Origin: JBBRUG01 sp038247995
GTDB lineage: Bacteria; Chloroflexota; Chloroflexia; Chloroflexales; Chloroflexaceae
DNA: 12,396 nucleotides
Assembly: GCA_038247995.1 (NCBI GenBank)
Contig: JBBRUG010000175.1
Coordinates: forward strand, 1 to 12,396
Reading direction: 5' to 3'
Position 1 is the first letter of the stretch. Every line of letters starts with the position of its first letter. Under the pieces are notes generated by a model. The model was not told where the DNA came from. It ran no database searches and saw only the letters and a list, made by a program, of their open reading frames with translations. Shown piece after piece: positions 1-5,317 of this stretch. The position numbers and the translations under genes were made by a program.

Positions 1-942
1 CGGGTTCTGGTGATCGGCGATATGACGCTCGACGAGTATTTGTACGGGCGCGCTACGCGGCTCTCGCGTGAGGCGCCGGTGCCGGTGTTGGAGTTGACCC
101 GCCGCGAGTCGATCCTGGGCGGCGCAGCCAATCCGGCGCGCAATATCGTTGCGCTGGGTAGCAATGCTCTCCAGGTGGGCGTGATCGGCGCCGATCCTGA
201 AGGTGAACAGATTCAGGCCCTGCTCGCCCAGGCCGCGATTGCCGCTGATGGGGTGATTGTTGCCGCTGCTCGTCCGACGACGCGTAAAACGCGGATCGTG
301 GCCGACGAAGCGCCGCGCCTGCCCCAACAAGTGGCGCGCATCGACCGGCTCGACCGCTCGCCTCTGACTGCTGGAGATGAGGCGCAAATCGTCGCTGCGC
401 TGCATGCGCACGTGCCGGGCGCGGCAGCGGTGCTCTGCTCCGATTACCAATTGGGGCTGCTTACGCCGCGTGTGATTGCCACCGTACGCGAGTTGTGCGC
501 TCGCCACAACGCCCTGTTTACCGTCGATGCCCAGGGCAATGCGCGGCTCTACCATGGCGCCGATCTCTTTCGCTGTAACAATACCGAGGCCGAGGCGGCG
601 TTGGGGCGTTCACTGGTTGACGATGCCGATTATGTTGCAGGATTGGCGGAACTGCGCGCCGAACTGCAAGCGCGGTTGGTGATTGTGACGCGCGGGCCGG
701 AGGGGTTGAGCATGATCGGCGCCGACGTGCCCTACACCCACGTGCCGGCCGTGCAGGTTAGTGAAGTGTACGATACGATTGGTGCGGGCGATACGTTCAT
801 TGCTGTGGCGACGCTGGCCTTGGCGGCCGGGTTGGGTGGCCGCGAGGCGGCGACCCTGGCGAACACCGCCGCTGCGCTCGTCGTGCGGCGGCTTGGCAAT
901 GCCGTGGTGACGCCGGATGAGTTGGCAGAGGCGTTGGGGTGA
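1..942 (+). CDS. RfaE/HldE-like PfkB-family sugar kinase, 5' truncated
   Basis: The frame is open to the first base and the first residues (RVLVIGD) already match the beta strand that opens HldE/RfaE domain I, so the start lies upstream; the GTG at base 10 is probably internal and about ten residues are missing. Visible PfkB marks are the substrate-binding GGAANPARN near the N-terminus, an HldE-like strand PTTRKTRIVA, and the C-terminal signature DTIGAGDTF, with the GAGD anion hole and catalytic Asp at bases 781-792. The family phosphorylates sugars with ATP in the cytoplasm; in HldE the substrate is D-glycero-D-manno-heptose 7-phosphate, feeding surface glycan synthesis. The HldE nucleotidyltransferase domain is absent, since the gene stops after the kinase. 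Substrate identity is inferred; another sugar phosphate is possible. It converges on the STAS gene. Confidence 0.88.
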   Translation, partial: RVLVIGDMTLDEYLYGRATRLSREAPVPVLELTRRESILGGAANPARNIVALGSNALQVGVIGADPEGEQIQALLAQAAIAADGVIVAAARPTTRKTRIVADEAPRLPQQVARIDRLDRSPLTAGDEAQIVAALHAHVPGAAAVLCSDYQLGLLTPRVIATVRELCARHNALFTVDAQGNARLYHGADLFRCNNTEAEAALGRSLVDDADYVAGLAELRAELQARLVIVTRGPEGLSMIGADVPYTHVPAVQVSEVYDTIGAGDTFIAVATLALAAGLGGREAATLANTAAALVVRRLGNAVVTPDELAEALG

Positions 943-1013
943 GCAATCATGAATAAACGCCCACCCAATGGGCAGGCATACATGCGTAGCTTCTGACTCC
1001 TGAATCCTGGATC

Positions 1014-1382
1014 TCACGCCGCATTCAGCGCCTTAAACGCCTTCAGCGCCTCGTCTTCATCCTGGTAAATCTCGGCATACTGGGCGAGCCCGACCATGCG
1101 AAAGATTTTTTGGAAATGCTGTGAAAGCCCACTCACAGCTAATTTCTGACTGTTGCGCGTCACTTCGGTAACAATCCCGATCAGAATCGCAATCCCCGCG
1201 CTATTAATATAATCGTTTTGCCGAAAGTTCAGCAGCACGAAGCGCGCACCTTTATTGGTCACCTCACGATATGCCGTGTTGATCTTCTCTTCGGCAAAGG
1301 TCGTTACATCACCGACAAGGTCGATAATCGCCACGCCATCGCGCTCGCGGGTGCTTACCGTCAATTCATCTTCCAGCATCAT
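1014..1382 (-). CDS. STAS-domain anti-sigma factor antagonist (SpoIIAA/RsbV-like)
   Basis: This 122-residue single-domain protein matches the SpoIIAA/RsbV family (usually 105-120 residues). It starts VSTRERDGVAIIDLVGDV, the typical first strands, and carries the phosphorylation loop YINSAGIAIL, where Ser61 lies at the position phosphorylated in SpoIIAA. The usual Asp before that Ser is Asn60. In this family the unphosphorylated form binds an anti-sigma kinase and frees its partner; phosphorylation by the kinase reverses this. Two adjacent ATG codons can start it; a GGAGG (1388-1392) lies 5 bases from the first and 8 from the second. Two kinase-like genes lie directly upstream on the same strand, with a 102-base gap, so it is probably their substrate. 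No sigma factor is visible. Confidence 0.9.
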   Translation of the reverse strand: MMLEDELTVSTRERDGVAIIDLVGDVTTFAEEKINTAYREVTNKGARFVLLNFRQNDYINSAGIAILIGIVTEVTRNSQKLAVSGLSQHFQKIFRMVGLAQYAEIYQDEDEALKAFKALNAA

Positions 1383-1484
1383 ACGTTCCTCCGACTATCT
1401 AAAGCCATCCTCATGCGACTGTGCACGGCGGCCCGCAGTACTTTCCATGCTCAGATTGATCCGACATGACCGTCGGTTATGCAA

Positions 1485-1916
1485 TCAGCGCCCAATGCCC
1501 GTGGGCGGCTGGCGATAAAATGCAAACCAAAAACAGTTTCCACCGTTATTGCGCTGAACAAAACCAGATTCATCACTCAGTTGGCTGATCAGTAAAAGCC
1601 CCATGCCGCGGAATGAGCCAAAACCAGCTAACTTATCGGCGATGCTGAGCGGTGGGGCTGTGAAGGCAAAAGGCTTGCGACCCTCGTCGCATACTTCAAC
1701 TTCAAAGCGGTCGGCACGGAGCCGGCAATAGATCTGCACCCGTAGCCCCGGATCGAGCGAGTTGCCGTGTTCGATCGCATTGATACAAGCTTCACAGAAG
1801 GCTGTTTTCAGATCGTCAATGCGCTCCGAAGACATGCCGGTTCGGCGGGCGAAGGCTGCAACAGCATCGCGAGCAACAACTTCATAACCTAGCTCGTTCG
1901 GAAAAGAGAGTTCCAT
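1485..1916 (-). CDS. RsbW/SpoIIAB-like anti-sigma ATPase/kinase (copy A)
   Basis: With the ATG at 1916 the protein has 143 residues, normal for the family. It carries a GHKL/HATPase fold: N box EACINAIEHGN (Glu42 as likely catalytic base, Asn46 region for Mg), G1 box DEG (77-79) and a glycine-rich G2 stretch RGMGLLLI (103-110). The family binds ATP, phosphorylates a STAS partner on Ser and sequesters a sigma factor or other target. The reading frame stays open upstream into the preceding gene, but the start MELSFPNELGYE aligns with IELRLPSKLGYE of the neighbour, which supports 1916 despite no clear ribosome binding site; a TTG at 1952 is the alternative. It lies 25 bases after copy B and is probably co-translated with it. 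The two copies are clear paralogues, but copy A has the less regular ATP lid. Confidence 0.85.
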   Translation of the reverse strand: MELSFPNELGYEVVARDAVAAFARRTGMSSERIDDLKTAFCEACINAIEHGNSLDPGLRVQIYCRLRADRFEVEVCDEGRKPFAFTAPPLSIADKLAGFGSFRGMGLLLISQLSDESGFVQRNNGGNCFWFAFYRQPPTGIGR

Positions 1917-1941
1917 AGAGGTGTGCGCGACGCAAGTGGCG

Positions 1942-2400
1942 TCATTGCTCAAGGTGGATGACCATGCGTACCTGATTACCCCCACTCGGCGCCGTCGTAA
2001 ACTCGACTTCATCCATGAGTTCACGAATCAACCAGATCCCCCATCCGCCTTTGTCCGAACGATCAAGCGCTTCGGCGATGTGTGGCGTGCGCGTGGTGCA
2101 GTCGCTATCGAGCGGCTTGCGGCCCTGATCGGCAACGCTGACAATCAGTTCGTCGTTGCGCGCCGTGAGCAACACCACAACCTTCATCGCCGCATCGTGC
2201 TCGTTGCCATGTTCAATCGCGTTGGTTACTGCCTCACTGATTGCCGTTTTCAGCGACTCAACCCGCTCATCTTGGAAGCCCATCCGGCGAGCGAGCGAGG
2301 AGGCAGTATCCATCGCAACGCGTTCATAGCCGAGTTTGCTTGGCAGCCGCAACTCGATGACCTTTTCAACGGAACCACGCTGAGGTGTTGTATCTGTCAT
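1942..2400 (-). CDS. RsbW/SpoIIAB-like anti-sigma ATPase/kinase (copy B)
   Basis: This is a 152-residue GHKL ATPase of the anti-sigma kinase family. N box EAVTNAIEHGN spans residues 56-66 (Glu56, Asn60), G1 is DQG (91-93) and G2 is KGGWGIWLIRELMDEVEF from 117, ending in the MDEVEF strand common in RsbW proteins. All residues expected for ATP and Mg binding look intact, so it should be an active Ser kinase on a STAS protein. The ATG at 2400 was chosen because it gives family length; a TTG at 2481 would add a Cys-rich leader with no family counterpart. A weak AGG lies 8 bases before the ATG. It is the first gene of the B-A-STAS run and has a plausible promoter about 115 bases upstream. Confidence 0.88.
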   Translation of the reverse strand: MTDTTPQRGSVEKVIELRLPSKLGYERVAMDTASSLARRMGFQDERVESLKTAISEAVTNAIEHGNEHDAAMKVVVLLTARNDELIVSVADQGRKPLDSDCTTRTPHIAEALDRSDKGGWGIWLIRELMDEVEFTTAPSGGNQVRMVIHLEQ

Positions 2401-2496
2401 TCCACATACCTGATCTGCGCGGTTATCCACCGTCGAGTTGCAAGAAATACAATCCGAACACTCGTTCGTTGCGCCTGCCAACTATAAAATAGGCTA

Positions 2497-2510
2497 TGTG
2501 CGCATGCACA
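2497..2510. promoter_or_regulatory. Operator-like inverted repeat TGTGC-GCAT-GCACA
   Basis: Two 5-base arms (2497-2501 and 2506-2510) are perfectly complementary around a 4-base centre. If the -10 at 2522-2527 is real, this site falls just downstream of the transcription start of the anti-sigma kinase operon, where a repressor or a 5' UTR hairpin could act. The palindrome is seen; the regulatory role is inferred. Confidence 0.25.
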
Positions 2511-2521
2511 ACAGCATATTT

Positions 2522-2551
2522 ATCATAGCATATGCGCTTCCCGGCACGCAA
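2522..2551 (-). promoter_or_regulatory. Possible sigma-70-type promoter for the partner-switching genes
   Basis: On the minus strand TTGCGT (2546-2551) and TATGAT (2522-2527) are separated by 18 bases. The -10 matches TATAAT at five of six positions; the -35 is weak. It would start transcription near 2515, giving a leader of about 115 bases before the copy B kinase. It lies just after the carboxylase stop, so it could separate the two transcription units. Confidence 0.3.
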
Positions 2552-2581
2552 TAGGACGGAGGCTCGATCATTTTGTTGGTC

Positions 2582-4135
2582 TTAGAGGGGAATATTCCCA
2601 TGTTTGCGGGCAGGTAAGCTCTGGCGTTTGGTGCGTGCGATACGGAGGGCGCGAATGAGGGTCGGCCGGGTCTCCTTGGGTTCAATAACGGCGTCGATAT
2701 AGCCCCGTTCCGCCGCAACATAGGGGTTGGCAAAGCGCCCTTGATAATCTTCAACGAGTTCCGCCAGCCGAGTTTGCGCATCTTGCGCTTCAGCCAGTTC
2801 TTTTCGGAAGATGATCCGCACTGCTGCATCAACGCCCATCACGGCGATTTCGGCAGTTGGCCAGGCAAAATTGAAGTCGGCGCGAATATGTTTGCTCGCC
2901 ATTACGTCGTAGGCGCCGCCGTACGCTTTGCGCGTAATCACGGTAAGCTTGGGCACTGTGGCCTCGCAGTAGGCGTAGAGCAGCTTGGCGCCGTGGCGGA
3001 TGATCCCGCCGAACTCTTGTTGCGTGCCAGGCATAAAGCCAGGTACATCGACAAACGTCACGAGCGGAATGTTGAAGGCGTCGCAGAAACGTACAAAACG
3101 CGCCGCCTTCGTCGAACTGTCGATGTCGAGCGTACCGGCTAGTTGCATTGGCTGGTTGCCCACCACACCGATTGCATGGCCGTCGAGACGGGCGAAACCA
3201 ATGACGATATTGCGGGCCCAAAAGCGCTGTACCTCAAAGAAATAGCCGTCATCAACTACGCCTTCAAGCACCTGGATCATGTCGTAGGCTTTGCGCGGAT
3301 TGTCGGGGATCAGCGTCTGGAGCGCTTCGTCCATGCGCTCCGGGTCGTCGTCCGGGGCGATGTAGGGCGGGTCGTCTATGTTGTTTGCGGGCAAGAAGCT
3401 CAGCAGATCGCGCAGTTGGGCAAAGCACTCCGCTTCGCTTTCGACCGCAAAGTGGGCCACACCGCTGCGCGCATTATGGGTCATCGCGCCGCCGAGCTCC
3501 TCGAAGCCGACTTCCTCGCCGGTGACGGTCTTAATCACATCCGGCCCGGTGATGAACATCTGGCTGCTGCCCTTCACCATCATAATAAAATCGGTCATTG
3601 CCGGGGAGTAAACGGCACCGCCCGCGCATGGCCCCGCGATCACCGAGAGCTGTGGGATCACGCCGCTGCTGATCACATTGCGGTAGAAGATCTCGGCATA
3701 ACCGCCCAGGCTTACCACGCCTTCCTGGATGCGCGCGCCGCCACTGTCGTTGATCCCGATGCAGGGCACGCCCATGCGCAGCGCCAGGTCCATCACCTTG
3801 CAGATTTTCTCGGCGAAGACTTCGCCCAGCGAGCCGCCAAAAACGGTAAAATCCTGGGAAAAGACACATACCGGCCGGCCGTCGATTGTGCCATGCCCGG
3901 TAATCACGCCATCGCCGAGCGGCTTGCGGCGCTCCATGCCGAAGGCCGACGTACGATGCACGGCAAAGGCGTCCAGTTCGACAAACGAGCCTGGGTCGAG
4001 CAGCAGGTCGATCCGTTCGCGCGCCGTGAGTTTGCCGCGTTCGTGCTGCTTCTCGACAGCCTGCGGATCGCCGGTGCGCGCTCGTTCGCGGCGGTGGCGG
4101 AGCTCTTCGATCTTTTCGGCGGTCGTCTGCGCCAT
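2582..4135 (-). CDS. pccB: Acyl-CoA carboxylase carboxyltransferase beta subunit, probably propionyl-CoA carboxylase
   Basis: A 517-residue biotin-dependent carboxyltransferase of the usual length (510-530). It moves CO2 from carboxybiotin to an acyl-CoA in the cytoplasm. Crotonase-like halves carry NDSGGARIQEG (129-139), GPCAGGAVYSP (168-178), DVPGFMPGTQQEFGG (from 363) and KAYGGAYDVM (403-412), which include the oxyanion-hole glycines. Asp410 sits at the spot where, as I recall for Streptomyces, Asp marks propionyl-CoA-preferring PccB and Ile marks acetyl-CoA-preferring AccB, hence the call. ATG 4135 has a GGGAG (4143-4147) at 7 bases; an upstream ATG at 4171 lacks this. No biotin carboxylase, biotin carrier or methylmalonyl-CoA gene is nearby, so its alpha subunit is encoded elsewhere. 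In Chloroflexus-type bacteria the enzyme could serve propionate metabolism or the 3-hydroxypropionate bi-cycle; this role is inferred. Confidence 0.93.
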   Translation of the reverse strand: MAQTTAEKIEELRHRRERARTGDPQAVEKQHERGKLTARERIDLLLDPGSFVELDAFAVHRTSAFGMERRKPLGDGVITGHGTIDGRPVCVFSQDFTVFGGSLGEVFAEKICKVMDLALRMGVPCIGINDSGGARIQEGVVSLGGYAEIFYRNVISSGVIPQLSVIAGPCAGGAVYSPAMTDFIMMVKGSSQMFITGPDVIKTVTGEEVGFEELGGAMTHNARSGVAHFAVESEAECFAQLRDLLSFLPANNIDDPPYIAPDDDPERMDEALQTLIPDNPRKAYDMIQVLEGVVDDGYFFEVQRFWARNIVIGFARLDGHAIGVVGNQPMQLAGTLDIDSSTKAARFVRFCDAFNIPLVTFVDVPGFMPGTQQEFGGIIRHGAKLLYAYCEATVPKLTVITRKAYGGAYDVMASKHIRADFNFAWPTAEIAVMGVDAAVRIIFRKELAEAQDAQTRLAELVEDYQGRFANPYVAAERGYIDAVIEPKETRPTLIRALRIARTKRQSLPARKHGNIPL

Positions 4136-4169
4136 ATAGGGACTCCCGTGAAGTAAGTGACGAGTGATC

Positions 4170-4238
4170 AAGGATAAAGGACGAAGGACAAAGGACGGCC
4201 CCTGGCTGGCTTCAGTCTTTGGTCTTTGGTCCTTCGTC
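4170..4238. repeat. Heptamer tandem repeat forming an interrupted inverted repeat
   Basis: Four 7-base units lie head to tail at 4170-4197 (AAGGATA, AAGGACG, AAGGACA, AAGGACG). Three units of complementary sense follow at 4215-4235 (GTCTTTG, GTCTTTG, GTCCTTC). GACGAAGGAC at 4180-4189 pairs perfectly with 4229-4238, so the RNA can fold into a stem of ten pairs that may extend past a one-base bulge. It lies between the 54-residue membrane protein and the carboxylase, about 35 bases upstream of the carboxylase ribosome binding site on the minus strand. There is no T-run, so it is not a classical terminator. It may be a mobile or slippage-prone short repeat family. Confidence 0.7.
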
Positions 4239-4262
4239 GAACTGGCGGACTGTCAGACCAGA

Positions 4263-4427
4263 TCAAAACAGCCATGTACCAAGTAACAGCAACGTAGCGG
4301 AAAGCAGAACCAGCAGATAAGCGAAGCTGCTCACAATCGGCAGATAGGGCGCTACAACCCCGATGATAAATAACAACAGGGCGGCTGTCCAGATGCTTTG
4401 TTTGGGGCGGTGGAGTTTGATCTTCAT
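4263..4427 (-). CDS. 54-residue two-helix membrane protein, unknown function
   Basis: A short frame starts at ATG 4427, whose ATGA overlaps the stop of the glycosyltransferase gene, and ends at TGA 4263-4265. It begins MKIKLHRPKQSIWTAALLLF and has a basic N-terminus, a first hydrophobic helix (about 12-28), a Pro-containing turn APYLP and a second helix (about 31-52) ending TWLF. I do not recognise a named family, though small proteins of this layout (basic-proline start, two helices) seem recurrent in Chloroflexota from memory. The hydrophobic pattern, the basic inside-facing start and the 4-base overlap argue that it is translated, by coupling to the upstream gene. It might be a membrane partner of the WecG/TagA-like enzyme; that is inference. 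Confidence 0.72.
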   Translation of the reverse strand: MKIKLHRPKQSIWTAALLLFIIGVVAPYLPIVSSFAYLLVLLSATLLLLGTWLF

Positions 4428-5203
4428 TGCGGCTTCTCAGTAAGGCTTTTTACTGTTACAGGTGGCGCGGTACGGTGCCCTTCGCGCAGCACCGCCCAGG
4501 CAAAACGCGGTACGGCGTCGATAATGCGTGGAAGGCGATCGGGTTGGCAGGCCAGCCGATAAGCCCATTCCAGGCCAATTCGGCGGATCCACCTGGGCGC
4601 TCGCGGAACTCGCCCGGCCAGGTAGTCGAACGTGCCGCCCACGCCGATGGCGAGCGAAATCTGCAAGTGGGGTTGGTTGCGCGCGATCCAGAGATCCTGG
4701 CGCGGATGGCCATAGGCGACCAGCAAGATGTCGGGGTGGGCGGCGCTGATCAGCTGGCGTAGGAATGGTTCGTGACGTGGATCAGGGCTGCCGGCGTAGG
4801 CGCCGACGATCAGCAGACCGCGAAAACGCGCCTGGAGCGCGGCTGCTGTCGCTTCCGCTACCCCCGGCGCAGCGCCCAACAAAAAGACGCGGTAGCCGTG
4901 ATGGGCGGCTAGGTCGGCGAGGCCCAGGGTAAGCTCAACGCCGGTAGCCCGCCCATGCAGCGGGGTGCCGCGAAAGCGGGCGGCGAGGAGCAGGCCGAAA
5001 CCGTCGGGAGTCGCCAGATCGGCCTGCGCAAGCACGGCGGCAAACGTCGGATTGCGCCGGGCCTCCATCACAAATTCGGGGTTGATCGTGACAATGTGAT
5101 GCGCCCCGCCGGCTCGCAGCAATGCCGCAGCACGCTCAAGTGCGGTAGACTTGTTCACATTATCGACGCGAACGCCTAAAATGTTGACCGGTGCAACTGT
5201 CAC
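4424..5203 (-). CDS. WecG/TagA/CpsF-family glycosyltransferase (GT26)
   Basis: A 259-residue protein of normal family length. Hallmarks in order are NILGVRVDNV (8-17), the TINPEFVMEARRNP stretch (39-52), ATPDGFGLLLAAR with Asp67 at the proposed catalytic-base position, GYRVFLLGAAPGV for nucleotide-sugar binding, AYGHPRQDLWI, and GVGGTFDYLAGRVPRAPRW leading to GLEWAYRL near the C-terminus. Members add an N-acetylmannosamine-type sugar to an undecaprenyl-diphosphate-linked GlcNAc on the cytoplasmic side of the membrane, for teichoic acid, enterobacterial common antigen or exopolysaccharide; the actual donor here is unknown. The start is GTG 5203; no in-frame alternative lies just upstream and no strong ribosome binding site is visible. 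It overlaps the 54-residue membrane protein gene by 4 bases. Confidence 0.92.
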   Translation of the reverse strand: MTVAPVNILGVRVDNVNKSTALERAAALLRAGGAHHIVTINPEFVMEARRNPTFAAVLAQADLATPDGFGLLLAARFRGTPLHGRATGVELTLGLADLAAHHGYRVFLLGAAPGVAEATAAALQARFRGLLIVGAYAGSPDPRHEPFLRQLISAAHPDILLVAYGHPRQDLWIARNQPHLQISLAIGVGGTFDYLAGRVPRAPRWIRRIGLEWAYRLACQPDRLPRIIDAVPRFAWAVLREGHRTAPPVTVKSLTEKPQ

Positions 5204-5244
5204 GGGATGATCGACCGCTGGTTGGGGTGGCTGCGCTGCGCTCT

Positions 5245-5253
5245 ATCATACCA
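5245..5253 (-). promoter_or_regulatory. Extended -10 element upstream of the WecG/TagA-like gene
   Basis: On the minus strand TGGTATGAT reads as a TG-extended -10 box (TATGAT, five of six consensus). It would start transcription near 5238, giving a leader of about 35 bases before GTG 5203. No good -35 is seen, as is usual for extended -10 promoters. It lies in the 114-base gap after the amidase gene. Confidence 0.35.
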
Positions 5254-5264
5254 TACCGTTTTTT

Positions 5265-5281
5265 GCGTGTTGCGTGTTGCG
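5265..5281. repeat. Short heptamer tandem repeat GCGTGTT x 2.4
   Basis: Two complete GCGTGTT units and a third partial unit lie in the gap between the amidase and WecG/TagA-like genes, directly after a T6 run. The unit length (7) equals that of the repeat at 4170-4238, but the sequence differs. It might be chance; it is listed because it is just upstream of the extended -10. Confidence 0.45.
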
Positions 5282-5317
5282 GCCTGTCTCCTACCAGGTG
5301 CCGCCTGCGTCCTGACC

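Noticed and set aside
959..973. GCCCA-CCCAA-TGGGC hairpin between the sugar kinase and STAS genes
   Set aside because: Only five pairs and no T-run; too weak to call a terminator, although the position between convergent genes is suitable.
1461..1476. CCGAC-ATGACC-GTCGG inverted repeat in the gap between kinase copy A and the STAS gene
   Set aside because: A five-pair stem is expected by chance in GC-rich sequence and no promoter match is adjacent.
2401..2481. Extension of the copy B kinase from TTG 2481 with a Cys-rich leader
   Set aside because: The 27 extra residues have no family counterpart and no good ribosome binding site; ATG 2400 gives normal length. A metal-binding leader is not excluded.
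3143..4156. A 337-codon open frame on the plus strand opposite the carboxylase gene
   Set aside because: It is rich in His, Ala and Arg, has no family pattern, and lies antisense to a clear carboxyltransferase; it is a mirror effect of GC-rich codon use.
4136..4171. N-terminal extension of the carboxylase by 12 residues from ATG 4171
   Set aside because: The GGGAG ribosome binding site sits 7 bases before ATG 4135 and the extra residues do not resemble the family.
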